DNA of 64,000 nt from Paramicrobacterium sp051513965. Its GTDB lineage: Bacteria > Actinomycetota > Actinomycetes > Actinomycetales > Microbacteriaceae. A program made the translations under genes and the position numbers. Shown here in pieces: positions 36,154-44,930 of this stretch (within the stretch, counting starts at the first letter, position 1; the number at the start of each line of letters is the position of its first letter). The stretch is taken from contig NZ_CP195847.1 in the NCBI RefSeq assembly GCF_051513965.1, positions 620,001 to 684,000 on the forward strand, in the 5' to 3' direction. The notes under the pieces were generated by a model. It saw nothing but the letters and a program-made list of their open reading frames with translations, had not been told where the DNA came from and made no database searches.

Positions 36154-36420
36154 TCACTGCTCGGAACGCTCAGGACTCGCCATATAAGTGAGCACTGCCT
36201 GCAACTCGGCGACGACCTGATCAGGCGCGAACCCGTCTGCGCTATTGATGCTCTCCCAGAACCGGTCGTATGCCTCGGTCGCGCACTTCAGGAAGCTCCA
36301 GAGCGCAGGGGCCTCCTGTGCCGCTGCGGTGAGGAAGTCCGCCCAGCGATCGCGGTCCTCGAGGAGATACGCGAATCCTCGCACTGTGTGGAGCCGAGCC
36401 TCATCAGTTTCGAAACGCAT
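36154..36420 (-). CDS. Hypothetical small helical protein
   Basis: An 88-residue protein starting at ATG 36420 with a good ribosome site (AAGGAG, eight bases away). It is predicted helical, tryptophan-rich and acidic (RDRWADFLTAA, LWSFLKCATEAYDRFWE). No family is recognised. It begins 11 bases after the end of the serine recombinase frame, so it may be co-transcribed with it. Confidence 0.7.
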   Translation of the reverse strand: MRFETDEARLHTVRGFAYLLEDRDRWADFLTAAAQEAPALWSFLKCATEAYDRFWESINSADGFAPDQVVAELQAVLTYMASPERSEQ

Positions 36421-36431
36421 GTTGCTTCTCC

Positions 36432-38216
36432 TTAGATCATCGGGCGGGTCTTGCTCATGCCCTTCACGACAGGTGCGCGCCGCCACCCCAAAGTTGTGAC
36501 GGAAGCGGTGAGGGCGCCACGATCCGCTGCGCGGGACGAATGAGGCTGATGGCTCGCGAGCGGCGCCAGGTAGCGATGGGTGGGCGAGGTTCGCAGTGAA
36601 AAGGTCAGGGGTTCGAATCCCCTTAGGTCCACAATTGAAGACGTACTAGAACTCCTGACATCGGTTGATGCGGGTTCTGGTGTGAGGGCGGCGAAGGGCT
36701 CAGCGAGTCGGATCGTCGCCCTTTCGTCTTCGCTGATGTCGATGCCGTTGGTGAGTGCTTGGTTGGCGAGCCGTTTGCCTTGGTCGTTGGTGCGCGCGTA
36801 GAGGGTCGCACAGTCGATCAGCAGGCTGAGTGCGGTGCTCAGTTGTTTGCGTGCCCCGGTGTGGTGATCGTGTTCACTGGCGAGCCTGCGATCGATGTCG
36901 GCGAGCCCGGCGCGGATGCGGTCCTGGTGGCGCTTCAAGGTCTCCAGGTCGATGGCGTCGGCGAAGTGCGCGGCCAGGAGCTTGTCGCTCTCGGTCTGGA
37001 GCCTCTTGCGGTTCTCAGTCAACTCGGCCAGTTCCTGGGAGCGGGAGGCCAGGCGTTCGTCGAACGCCGCCTCGACTTGCGCGGCGAGGGCGGCGTACTC
37101 GTCTTCGGTGATGGCGATGTCGCGGTAACAGTCGGCCACGAGTTGCTCGGCGACCCCGATGGGGACGGCCCGGCGGGTGCAGTCCTTGCGTTTGGAGGCG
37201 CGACCGGAACAGACGTAGTAGCCATAGCGGACGCCTTGCTTGTTGGCCGGGTAGTCCAGTTGCATCCGTGATCCGCAGGAACCGCAGAAGAGGGAGCCTT
37301 TGAGGTAGTGATCGTGTGAGCGTCGCCGTTCGGAAGCGATCTTGCGGGTGTTCAGGAGCCGTTGGACGTGCTGCCAGGTGTCGATGTCGATCAGGGGTTC
37401 ATGGGTGCCGGGCTGTTCGGCGCCTTTGTAGCGGACGATTCCGATGTAGTAAGGGTTACGCAGGATCTTGAAGAATCCTGATCGTGCCATTGGCCCGGAG
37501 GGGCGCTTGGGTGTGGGCACAGTGGTGAGGCCGCGTGCAGTGACCTCGGCGAGCAGGTCGACGACGGTGCGGTCACCGGTGGCGTACTGCTCGAACACCC
37601 ACCGGATGAGTGGTGCGCGTTCGGGGTCGATCTCCACGGTGCGGTACTCGCGGCCCTGTTCGTCGCGTTTGCGGACGTTGAGGTAGCCGATGGGTGCACG
37701 CATGGGCGTGCCGCCGGTCTCAAACTTCTGCGTCAGGCCCTTGGTGACCTCGGTGGCAAGGTTCTTGGAGTAGAACTCCGCGATCGACGACATGATCCCG
37801 TGCAGCAGCATCCCCGAGGGCGTCTCGTCGATGTTCTCAGTGGCTGAGACCAGCGTGACCCCGGCTTCGACGAGGCGGCGGTGGATCTCCACATCGTCGA
37901 CTCGGTTGCGGGCGAGGCGGTCGACTTTGTGCACGATACAGTAGCTGACCTGATGGGTTGCGATGTATTCGAGCATCCGTTGCAGGTCGGGCCGGTCAGC
38001 AGAGCGGGCAGATTCTCCGGCATCGACGAACTCCGCCACGACCCGCGCGCCGAGAGACTCGGCTTTGCGGGCGTTGGCCTCACGTTGGGCGGGGATCGAG
38101 AACCCCTCGTCGCGTCCACCCTTCGCCGCCTGTTCTTTCGTTGAGACCCGCTGATAGGTGACTGCCGTGAACACGGGGGCGGAGTCGGTCTCAGTGTGCG
38201 GGGCTAGGAGTGTCAT
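36432..38216 (-). CDS. Large serine recombinase
   Basis: A protein of about 594 residues. The catalytic resolvase domain starts with TYQRVSTKEQ (nucleophile serine) and holds VHKVDRLARNR; a recombinase domain (LRNPYYIGIVRYKG) and a zinc ribbon (LFCGSCGSRM and CSGRASKRKDC) follow, then a coiled coil. ATG 38216 was chosen because AAGGAA lies ten bases upstream; ATG 38237 is possible. The last 60 residues, including VDLRGFEPLTFSL, are translated from a tRNA-like sequence, so the natural C-terminus probably ends earlier and this tail reflects integration into an att site. Confidence 0.9.
   Translation of the reverse strand: MTLLAPHTETDSAPVFTAVTYQRVSTKEQAAKGGRDEGFSIPAQREANARKAESLGARVVAEFVDAGESARSADRPDLQRMLEYIATHQVSYCIVHKVDRLARNRVDDVEIHRRLVEAGVTLVSATENIDETPSGMLLHGIMSSIAEFYSKNLATEVTKGLTQKFETGGTPMRAPIGYLNVRKRDEQGREYRTVEIDPERAPLIRWVFEQYATGDRTVVDLLAEVTARGLTTVPTPKRPSGPMARSGFFKILRNPYYIGIVRYKGAEQPGTHEPLIDIDTWQHVQRLLNTRKIASERRRSHDHYLKGSLFCGSCGSRMQLDYPANKQGVRYGYYVCSGRASKRKDCTRRAVPIGVAEQLVADCYRDIAITEDEYAALAAQVEAAFDERLASRSQELAELTENRKRLQTESDKLLAAHFADAIDLETLKRHQDRIRAGLADIDRRLASEHDHHTGARKQLSTALSLLIDCATLYARTNDQGKRLANQALTNGIDISEDERATIRLAEPFAALTPEPASTDVRSSSTSSIVDLRGFEPLTFSLRTSPTHRYLAPLASHQPHSSRAADRGALTASVTTLGWRRAPVVKGMSKTRPMI
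36593..36632 (+). other. tRNA 3'-end-like att site inside the recombinase tail
   Basis: On the plus strand a tRNA-like 3' end is seen: anticodon-stem remnant GTGAA, variable AAGGTC, T-arm AGGGG TTCGAAT CCCCT, acceptor strand TAGGTCC, then ACA. No 5' half is present. It overlaps, in reverse, the end of the serine recombinase frame. The isotype could not be assigned. Confidence 0.65.
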
Positions 38217-38362
38217 CGTGATCTGTTCCTTGCTCATCTGCCGGAGCAGATGGTGATGCGTCGTGGATGCTCGGAGCGCCGATGCGGCGCTGGCGTTCAT
38301 CGAGTTCGTGGACGTGGAGTTCGTCGGCGAGGTGCAGCACAAGGTCGACCAGCCGGGCGCGA

Positions 38363-38779
38363 TCAGGTGCGGAGCGCACCCGAGGTTCGGCCGAGATACG
38401 CCGCCCCGTGTTCGTTGTCCGGTAGTGCCTCATGCCCTACAGGTGCGCTCGGTGCCTGCTGGCGCAGGTGGTCATGCTTTCGTTCACGGCGACGGACGCT
38501 AATGAGTCGGGCGGCTGTGATGGGGCCGTTGATGAGGAACTTGAACGCGTTGATGATGCACAGCAGCACGATCAGGTGCAGCCAGCCGGGGCCTCCATCG
38601 GCGATGAGAGTGGTGCACCAGTAGGCGGTCGCGAAGTAGCCGGCTGAGAGCAGCATGGCCGGGATGCCCCAGCGCAGCCTTCGCCTGGTGCGCAGTGCGT
38701 CGAGCAGAATGTTGGTTGGCATCCAGACGCGCATAAAGGTGCGGATGCGGGTGCTGGTGTTCCAGATCAGTCGGAGCAT
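38363..38779 (-). CDS. Hypothetical membrane protein of the integrative element
   Basis: A protein of about 138 residues. A basic N-terminus (TRIRTFMRVWMPTNILLDALRTRRRLRW) precedes two membrane helices (GIPAMLLSAGYFATAYWCTTLIA and WLHLIVLLCIINAFKFLI) and a basic cytoplasmic tail. No family was recognised; small membrane proteins of this layout are frequent next to recombinases in actinobacterial conjugative elements. Confidence 0.65.
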   Translation of the reverse strand: MLRLIWNTSTRIRTFMRVWMPTNILLDALRTRRRLRWGIPAMLLSAGYFATAYWCTTLIADGGPGWLHLIVLLCIINAFKFLINGPITAARLISVRRRERKHDHLRQQAPSAPVGHEALPDNEHGAAYLGRTSGALRT

Positions 38780-38989
38780 GACGGAGTCCTCCCAAGCGGC
38801 GACGCCTTGATGGGATGGACTCACCTGGGCGGTGTGCCCGGCTCGTCATGCCGCCTCCACGGAGGGTGACGGCCTAGCTGATGTGATGTCGCCTGTTCCC
38901 TTGATTCTACCGGGTCAGCTGACGCTCGGGAAGGGCATGAGTGTGGGGTCGAGCTGTGTGGCTCGACCCCACGAGTGTTCTTTGGAGGT

Positions 38990-39589
38990 TCAGGCGAGTT
39001 CGCCGGTGTCAGGGTTGAGGCTGGCGTAGAAGTCGTGTTCGATCTGTCGGCGGCGTTCGACGTCGGCGATGACGAACGCCACAAAGTCCTCGTCACGGTT
39101 CTCGATGGGGGTGTCTTCGATGGGTGCGGCGTCGTCCTCTCCTGGCCAGATTGTCTGGCGAGTGGGCCGGTCCCGGTCGAGCCGGGTGCCGCTGGCGGCG
39201 ACCCAATCGCGCAGTCGTTGTCTGGTGTCGGCGAAGTCACGATGCCAGCCGATCGGTGCCGAACCGTTTTGTTGCGGATCGAAGGCGTTGAGCCAGTGGG
39301 TGTGGAGTGCGGAGAGTTCCCAGTGCAGCTCGGGGTGCCGATGCCACATCGGAGGAATCACCGAGGTGGGCAGCCCGTAGGTGCTGCGCAGCCAGTTCAC
39401 CCACTGGTTCAGCTCCAACCATGCATGCTCTGCCTCATCAGCGGTCAGGAGGTTCCAGTTGATCGGGCCGGGCGGTTCCTCCAGCACCGGTCCGAGGTCA
39501 CCGTGCGGCTCAGGCGTCGATGCGGGGTCGAGATCGGGGTCTGGCCGGTCGTCGGGCTCTTCAGCTGGTGCGCGAGTGTAATCGCTCAT
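38990..39589 (-). CDS. DUF4913 family protein
   Basis: A 199-residue protein. After an acidic, proline-rich start of about 45 residues comes the DUF4913 pattern: LNQWVNWLRSTYGL, PPMWHRHPELHWELSALHTHW, then GWHRDFADTRQRLRDW. The family is typical of actinobacterial plasmids and conjugative elements, function unknown. It starts 13 bases after the truncated ssb gene, so the two were probably one operon. Confidence 0.75.
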   Translation of the reverse strand: MSDYTRAPAEEPDDRPDPDLDPASTPEPHGDLGPVLEEPPGPINWNLLTADEAEHAWLELNQWVNWLRSTYGLPTSVIPPMWHRHPELHWELSALHTHWLNAFDPQQNGSAPIGWHRDFADTRQRLRDWVAASGTRLDRDRPTRQTIWPGEDDAAPIEDTPIENRDEDFVAFVIADVERRRQIEHDFYASLNPDTGELA

Positions 39590-39602
39590 GATCTGATCCG
39601 GT

Positions 39603-39928
39603 TCAGCGGCCAAGCGTCGCAGGCTCGTGGGCTTGCGAGGACTGCTCGGGCCGTTCGAATGCCTGGTTGCGGTCAACGCCGGGCGCGTCTCGCCCCGGGC
39701 CGGGGCGCGGTTCGCGTTCGATGCTCAGTCGTGTGCTGACCGGGTTCGGGGTGAGGGTGTTGGCGCGGAACTCTTCGCGTTCGGCCCCGGTGGTGGGGTC
39801 GGTGAACTTCTCGAACCGTCCGGTGGCGATGAAGTCGTCGCCCTTCTTGAACAGGTCCATCGCTGCTTCGGCGGCCTTGTAGCGCACCGCGAGGTCGTGG
39901 AACGTCCGGTCGGTCTTGGTGAAGGTGC
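39603..39928 (-). pseudogene. ssb: 5'-truncated single-stranded DNA-binding protein
   Basis: The remaining frame of about 108 residues shows the second half of an SSB OB fold (TFTKTDRTFHDLAVRYKAAEAAM, then GDDFIATGRFEKF) and a long disordered tail. The N-terminal strands are cut off exactly at the left end of IS copy B (39929). Such element-encoded SSB proteins protect transferred DNA during conjugation. A GTG at 39887 could allow a shorter product but would lack most of the fold. Confidence 0.75.
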
Positions 39929-39998
39929 GGGACTGCTGAAGGTTTGGTTGACTCCTGGACCGCGTGATCTTTGAGGTTGCGCTGGGAGGATGGCTGTC

Positions 39999-40304
39999 AT
40001 GCCGACGAAGTACACGGATGAGTTCAAGCGGGACGCTGTCTCGTTGGTGCTTACGCAGGGGATGACGCAGAAGCAGGTCGCTCGTGACCTGGGCGTTTCG
40101 AAATCTGCGTTGCAGGTGTGGGTGAAGAACGCTGAGCTCGAGGACCGAGGGTTCACCCCGTCGGCGGATCCGGAGGACCGCCGGGAGATGCTGCAGGCGA
40201 TGAAGCGGATCCAGGAGCTGGAGATGGAGAACGAGGTGCTGCGGCGCGCGGCGGCGTATCTGTCTCAGGCGAATCTGAAGCTCGGGTCGATGCCGAAAAA
40301 ATGA
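39999..40304 (+). CDS. IS3-family transposase OrfA (copy B)
   Basis: Same 101-residue protein as in copy A (helix-turn-helix plus zipper helix). GGGAGG lies nine bases before the ATG. It ends at the A6 slip site CCGAAAAAATGA, which overlaps the OrfB start. Confidence 0.92.
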   Translation: MPTKYTDEFKRDAVSLVLTQGMTQKQVARDLGVSKSALQVWVKNAELEDRGFTPSADPEDRREMLQAMKRIQELEMENEVLRRAAAYLSQANLKLGSMPKK

Positions 40305-41185
40305 TGTTCCCGCTCGTCCGCGACCTTGCCGCGGCCGGCACCCCTTTGCGGGTGCCGGTCGCGGTGGCGTGCGGGGTCCTCGGCTTCAGCAAGCAGGCGT
40401 ACTACCAGTGGCTCGCCGAGCCCGTGTCGCAGCGCGACTGGGACGACGCCCACCTGGTCAACGCCGCGTTCGACGTGCACGAGGACGACCTGTGCTTCGG
40501 TTACCGGTTCATCGCTGACGAGCTGACCGCTGACGGGTTCGCCGCGTCGGAGCGGCGTGTGTGGCGGGTGTGCTCGCAGAACAGCATCAGAAGCGTGTTC
40601 ACGACCCGGAAACGCAAGTACTCCAAACCAGGGCCTGCGGTGCATGACGATCTCGTGGAACGCCGCTTCACCGCCGAGAAGCCGGACAGGCTCTGGCTGA
40701 CGGATATCACCGAGCATAAGACGGCGGAGGGGAAGCTGTATCTGTGCGCGATCAAGGACGTGTTCTCGAACCGGATCGTGGGCTACTCGATCGATAAACG
40801 CATGAAAGCCAGACTTGCGGTGAACGCGCTGAACATGGCTGTCGCCCACCGCGGGAACCCCGTCGGTGTTGTGGTTCACTCGGATCGCGGATCTCAATTC
40901 CGATCCCGCAAATTCCGGCGCGCCCTCACCCGTCACAAGCTCAAAGGATCCATGGGGCGAGTCGCCGCGGCCGGTGACAACGCAGCGATGGAATCGTTCT
41001 TCGCCCTGCTGCAGAAGAACATCCTCGATACCCAGAAATGGGCCACCCGGCAGCACCTGCGAATGGCGATCGTCGCCTGGATCGAGGGCACCTACCACCG
41101 CAGACGCCGACAACGCCGACTGGGCAAGATGACACCCATCGAGTTCGAGAGCATAATGAAGACGTCCGTCACACTGGCGGCATAA
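40301..41185 (+). CDS. IS3-family transposase OrfB (copy B)
   Basis: Identical 294-residue rve/DDE transposase as in copy A, with all three catalytic acids. It is in the -1 frame relative to OrfA. Full length, so this copy could still be active. Confidence 0.95.
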   Translation: MMFPLVRDLAAAGTPLRVPVAVACGVLGFSKQAYYQWLAEPVSQRDWDDAHLVNAAFDVHEDDLCFGYRFIADELTADGFAASERRVWRVCSQNSIRSVFTTRKRKYSKPGPAVHDDLVERRFTAEKPDRLWLTDITEHKTAEGKLYLCAIKDVFSNRIVGYSIDKRMKARLAVNALNMAVAHRGNPVGVVVHSDRGSQFRSRKFRRALTRHKLKGSMGRVAAAGDNAAMESFFALLQKNILDTQKWATRQHLRMAIVAWIEGTYHRRRRQRRLGKMTPIEFESIMKTSVTLAA

Positions 41186-41217
41186 GGAAACGAGTCAACC
41201 AAACCTTCAGCAGTCCC

Positions 41218-41813
41218 CCAATGCGGATTTCCTCGACTGGCCACTGCCGAGTCACCCGCATGTGGTGGTCGGCAACGTACCGTTCCACCTGACCACAGCC
41301 ATCCTCCGCAAGTTGCTACACGATGAGAATTGGACCCAGGTGGTTCTGCTCGTGCAATGGGAAGTAGCTCGCCGGCGTGCTGGTGTTGGCGGTAGCAGCA
41401 TGATGACCGTGCAGTGGTGGCCCTGGATCGATTTCGGTATGCATGGCCGGGTGCCACGAACGGCGTTCCAGCCAGCCCCGAGCGTGGACGGTGGCCTCTT
41501 GACGATGACTCGTCGCCCGCAGCCGTTACTTAGCCTGGACGCAAAAAAGGCTTACCGCCAGTTCGTCCACGATGTGTTCACCGGCAGAGGCCGGGGCATA
41601 GCAGAGATCTTAACGAATGTAGTCGGCTCGCTAGGCCGAAACGGAGTGCAGCAGTTGTTGAGGGACGAGGGGGTCTCTCCCTCTTCCCTGCCTAAAGACC
41701 TCTTAGCAGAACACTGGGCTCGCCTCTTTGTCGGGACGTCGCCCAGGACGAGTGTCAAGACCGGAAAGAACTCACGCCCCACCCACTCCACACGGGGGCG
41801 GCGAGGCCGATGA
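41218..41813 (+). pseudogene. erm(X): 5'-truncated Erm-type 23S rRNA methyltransferase (erm(X)-like)
   Basis: The frame enters directly from the IS right end at NADFLDWPLP and continues with VVVGNVPFHLTTAILRKLL, the NxPF motif IV of Erm adenine-N6 dimethyltransferases, then LVQWEVARRRAGVGG, the PRTAFQPAPSVDGG region and the helical C-terminal domain. The sequence resembles the corynebacterial Erm(X) group, which gives macrolide-lincosamide-streptogramin B resistance. About the first 100 residues, with the SAM-binding motif I, are missing, so the product should be inactive. The last 20 or so codons differ from the family and run into a transposase fragment. Confidence 0.75.
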
Positions 41814-42031
41814 ACCACGCTCACAACGGAAAAGTGGAGCGCTACCAGCGAATCCTGGCCGAGGGATTGCTCTACGCCCGCGAGTTCGACAGCAAAGACG
41901 AGCGCTCTGTCGCGATCGGTGTCTGGAACATCCACTACAACTACCACCGCCGCCACAGCAGAGGTGGTGGACTCTCATCAGCATCTCAACTGGATAACGT
42001 CGTAATAAACCTTCGGACTTCATACAGCTAG
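41810..42031 (+). pseudogene. C-terminal fragment of an IS481-type transposase
   Basis: Seventy-three residues with NGKVERYQRILAEGLLYAREF and VWNIHYNYHRRHSRGG, the end of the rve domain and C-terminus of IS481-family transposases of corynebacterial type. Similarity extends a few codons upstream of the ATG (RPMNHAHNGKVER), so the break is near 41780. The first 250 or so residues are absent. It marks another insertion that once bordered the erm gene. Confidence 0.75.
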
Positions 42032-43005
42032 AGCGCCCGCAAGTGCCTGCGCGGGTTGCTCAGCGACTGCCGCGCCGCGCGCAGTTCGTCGGCGAACGCG
42101 CTGGTGCTGTCAGCGGTCGCCAGGAACGAGGCGATCTGCTCATCGGTGAGGTCGTTCGCCAGCACCCCGGCGTCGTAATGCGTCCACCAGTCGGCAAGTT
42201 CCGTCCAAGTGGCGACGAATGCGCGTACCGGCCACCGCGCAGCATCGGGCCCTGTGGAGGTGACCGGCGCGGGCATGGTCTGCGCCGCCTGCGTGCGCGC
42301 GACAGCCTCTCGTGCGAGTGCCTCCAGATCGGTGTTATCGCCTGTAGTTTCGGCGACGGTGGCACGGATGCGCTCGTACCCGGGATGCACAGGGCTACCG
42401 GCGTCGATACGTTCGAGTTCGGTAGCCGCGTCGCCGCGCACGGTGGCGGGCACGTCCGGGTTGTCGATGACCTGCCGCAGGTAGTTGATCTTGTCGAGCG
42501 TCTTGTACGACGCACCGCCAGGGATCATCGCAGCGGCTTGCTCGCTGGCGCGGCCCGTGGTCTCGGACGGTGCGAGAAAGTTTCCCGCACCGTCGTTTCC
42601 GGGTTGGTTCTCCGCGCTGAATCGTGTTGCTGCCTGCCTGCGCGCGGCGTCTTCGGACATGAGGGTTTTCAGCTCGCGGTAGAGCGCAGCTGCCTCGACT
42701 GGGGTGAGGGCCTTGTGGAGCAGGTTGTCGTCTTGCTCGGCCAGCAGGTGCCCGAGCCTGCCTGAGATGCCCGAGCGCACCCATACGTTCACCGTGCGCC
42801 AGCCGAGCAGCTTGATCGCGGCCAGCCGCCGAGCGCCGCACACCAGTACCCCGTCGATGGTGACCGTTAACGGTTGCAGGAGTCCGTCGCGGGCGATGGA
42901 CTCGGCCAACGCGTCTAGGTTGCCCAGGTCGCTACGGTGTCGGTTGCCGACGATGATCGAGTCGACCGTGCGATCCAGTTCGATGTGTCCGGTGCGCCTG
43001 CTCAT
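42028..43005 (-). CDS. ParB-like N-terminal nuclease/CTPase domain protein
   Basis: A 325-residue protein. The ParB/Srx domain is at about 10-95: NRHRSDLGNLDALAESIARDGLLQPLTV, then VLVCGARRLAAIKLLGW, with the G-x-R-R motif (GARR). A helical part (EAAALYRELKTLMSEDAARRQAATRF) resembles the ParB DNA-binding region, and the C-terminal third is unique. No ParA partner is adjacent. In integrative elements such proteins act in maintenance or gene control. ATG 43005 overlaps the upstream gene (ATGA). Confidence 0.8.
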   Translation of the reverse strand: MSRRTGHIELDRTVDSIIVGNRHRSDLGNLDALAESIARDGLLQPLTVTIDGVLVCGARRLAAIKLLGWRTVNVWVRSGISGRLGHLLAEQDDNLLHKALTPVEAAALYRELKTLMSEDAARRQAATRFSAENQPGNDGAGNFLAPSETTGRASEQAAAMIPGGASYKTLDKINYLRQVIDNPDVPATVRGDAATELERIDAGSPVHPGYERIRATVAETTGDNTDLEALAREAVARTQAAQTMPAPVTSTGPDAARWPVRAFVATWTELADWWTHYDAGVLANDLTDEQIASFLATADSTSAFADELRAARQSLSNPRRHLRAL

Positions 43006-43850
43006 GACCGGCCCCCGCGTTTCGGGGCCGCGAGGGAGATCATCAGCACGAGATCGTCGTCGCGCAGCAGCGCGCGCAGGCTCTCGCCGATCAGCAGCCT
43101 GAGCAGGATGCCGCGCCCGGCGGCGGTCACGGCGTAGGCCGGGCTGGGGTGCCCGAGTAGCGCTTTCAGCAGTGCCGTCCAAGCGGTGCCGTTCACGTCC
43201 AGCAGGGCGCGGGCGTGCTTGTCACGACGTAGCGTTTCATAGGCGCTCTGGCGGCTCCCCGCACCGGCCAGAGCCTGGCAGACGTGCTCGACCCCGGCGC
43301 GTGCGATGTGCGGGGGCCAACCCAGCAGCGTGAACAACGCGATCGCGTCCTCCACCGCCGATCCTGCCGAGCAGCACGCCGTGGCACTGACCGGTTCGTC
43401 GGGGCCGGTTGGGTCGGGGTCGGTGACGTGGAATGCGGAGTGATAGTCCGTCAGCGGGTTCTCCCGATCTGACAGCCGCTCGGCGTCGTGGAACGCGGAG
43501 ATGTGTGGGCGTCGGGCTTGATGCACCGAACACAGCAGGCCTTGACCGCGTTCCTCCGCGATGCAGGTGATGCGCACCGCGTGGGTCACCACGCCCCAGG
43601 GGTCATTCGCGGTACGCGCGGCCTTCGTGCGCATCACGTCGAATGCGGCTGAAGCTGCCTCCCAGGGGTCGAGGCCGTGCTTGCGGGCCAGCGCCCCGTA
43701 CTTTTCGGCGGCGTAGGCCATCAGGTCAGCGGCGACCGGATCGGATTGCCACGCGCCGGGGCCGCTCTCGTGCAGCCGGTTCAGCAGGGAACGCAAGCCC
43801 TCGCTGCGAGTGAAGTCTTCCGGTTCACGGAAGGTCGTGCGGGTTGTCAT
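43002..43850 (-). CDS. Hypothetical protein of the integrative element
   Basis: A 282-residue, probably soluble helical protein with a strong ribosome site (AGGAGG) before ATG 43850. Residues 25-110 (LMAYAAEKYGALARKHGLDPWEAASAAFDVMRT and onwards) recall a sigma-factor region 2 or HTH-like helical bundle; the C-terminal part has AYAVTAAGRGILLRLLIGESL. No family can be named. It is coupled to the ParB-like gene by ATGA. Confidence 0.65.
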   Translation of the reverse strand: MTTRTTFREPEDFTRSEGLRSLLNRLHESGPGAWQSDPVAADLMAYAAEKYGALARKHGLDPWEAASAAFDVMRTKAARTANDPWGVVTHAVRITCIAEERGQGLLCSVHQARRPHISAFHDAERLSDRENPLTDYHSAFHVTDPDPTGPDEPVSATACCSAGSAVEDAIALFTLLGWPPHIARAGVEHVCQALAGAGSRQSAYETLRRDKHARALLDVNGTAWTALLKALLGHPSPAYAVTAAGRGILLRLLIGESLRALLRDDDLVLMISLAAPKRGGRS

Positions 43851-43941
43851 GATGGCACCTCCTGGTAGCGAGGTGCACGCAGCGGGCATCTGCGTTGGGG
43901 GTGGTCGGGCGTTCGTTGTCGAGTCATCGGTGATCACCGCT

Positions 43942-44403
43942 TCACGACTTCCCGACCGCAGTGCGCGTCGGAGCGTGGTGTCGGGCACTGTGCCCGAACG
44001 CCGACAGCGGGGACAGCTGTCTGGCTCGGTCGCCGAGGTTCCTCAGCCCGTCCGCCAATGGCGCGCGGGCCTTGCGCGACATCTCGACCTCCATGTCGAT
44101 GCCCCGCCCGGCCAATGACGCAGTATTGCGGGCGATCAGATCGGTGGGCCGCACCCACTCGACCCCGCGCGCCCGGTGATCCTCGAACTTCCGCTCGACC
44201 GTCGCCGCCTCAGCTGCATCGCTGAGCTCGTCAGTCGCGGCGGTTTCGACCGTGTTGTCCTTGCGTTTGGTGGCGTCGGCAGCGGCGACCGCCTCGGGCA
44301 CCTGCCGCACTTCGCGGTGGTCTTCCGGCATGTCTGGTTTGGGCCCATCCTCGACGCGCACCTCCTCGTACGCTCGTGCCTGCTCTTGCGGGTCGATGTT
44401 CAT
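43942..44403 (-). CDS. Hypothetical charged protein of the integrative element
   Basis: A 153-residue, acidic then basic protein without membrane segments; GGAG precedes ATG 44403. The middle contains VEWVRPTDLIARNTASLAGRGIDME, then a basic tail. It is coupled by a four-base overlap (ATGA) to the upstream HTH fragment at 44400-44554. No function is recognised. Confidence 0.6.
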   Translation of the reverse strand: MNIDPQEQARAYEEVRVEDGPKPDMPEDHREVRQVPEAVAAADATKRKDNTVETAATDELSDAAEAATVERKFEDHRARGVEWVRPTDLIARNTASLAGRGIDMEVEMSRKARAPLADGLRNLGDRARQLSPLSAFGHSARHHAPTRTAVGKS

Positions 44404-44554
44404 GGTGTTGTCTCCATTCCTGTGGTGGTTTCCGGTTCTTCGACTGGCGGGGTGAACCAACGGCCCACGGTCGAGGGATGCACTTGCAACTCGTCGGCGA
44501 TTGCCTTGTTCGACCAGCCGGCCTCCCGAAGCTGCATGGCGCGCTCACGCCGAC
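44400..44554 (-). pseudogene. HTH C-terminal fragment, 3' part of the IS-split DUF2637 gene
   Basis: The frame enters from the left end of IS copy C and reads RRERAMQLREAGWSNKAIAD, then LQVHPSTVGRWF, a homeodomain-like helix-turn-helix, and stops at 44400. Actinobacterial DUF2637 proteins commonly end in such an HTH, and a DUF2637 gene lacking this part enters the other side of the IS. Both pieces are on the same strand, so they are probably two ends of one gene. Confidence 0.6.
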
Positions 44555-44624
44555 GGGACTGCTGAAGGTTTGGTTGACTCCTGGACCGCGTGATCTTTGA
44601 GGTTGCGCTGGGAGGATGGCTGTC

Positions 44625-44930
44625 ATGCCGACGAAGTACACGGATGAGTTCAAGCGGGACGCTGTCTCGTTGGTGCTTACGCAGGGGATGACGCAGAAGC
44701 AGGTCGCTCGTGACCTGGGCGTTTCGAAATCTGCGTTGCAGGTGTGGGTGAAGAACGCTGAGCTCGAGGACCGAGGGTTCACCCCGTCGGCGGATCCGGA
44801 GGACCGCCGGGAGATGCTGCAGGCGATGAAGCGGATCCAGGAGCTGGAGATGGAGAACGAGGTGCTGCGGCGCGCGGCGGCGTATCTGTCTCAGGCGAAT
44901 CTGAAGCTCGGGTCGATGCCGAAAAAATGA
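44625..44930 (+). CDS. IS3-family transposase OrfA (copy C)
   Basis: Same 101-residue helix-turn-helix and zipper protein as in copies A and B, ending at the A6 slip site that overlaps OrfB. Confidence 0.92.
   Translation: MPTKYTDEFKRDAVSLVLTQGMTQKQVARDLGVSKSALQVWVKNAELEDRGFTPSADPEDRREMLQAMKRIQELEMENEVLRRAAAYLSQANLKLGSMPKK

Larger units (their letters stand above)
39929..41217 (+). mobile_element. IS3-family insertion sequence, copy B
   Basis: 1289 bp with the same 26-bp terminal repeats as copies A and C, in the opposite orientation to A. The flanking five bases differ (GGTGC left, CCAAT right), so there is no target duplication. Its left end cuts ssb and its right end cuts an erm gene. 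Confidence 0.95.

Noticed and set aside
36593..36632. Complete tRNA gene
   Set aside because: Only the T-arm, acceptor 3' strand and a piece of the anticodon stem exist; no D-arm or 5' acceptor strand upstream.
38191..38433. 80-codon minus-strand frame between the membrane protein and the recombinase
   Set aside because: It overlaps both neighbours, has only a weak ribosome site and no recognisable features; possible but not supported.
40265..41113. 282-codon frame antisense to OrfB in each IS copy
   Set aside because: Repeated only because the IS is repeated; composition of a shadow frame.
41218..41813. Functional macrolide-resistance gene
   Set aside because: The N-terminal SAM-binding part is cut off at the IS end, so an active methylase is unlikely.
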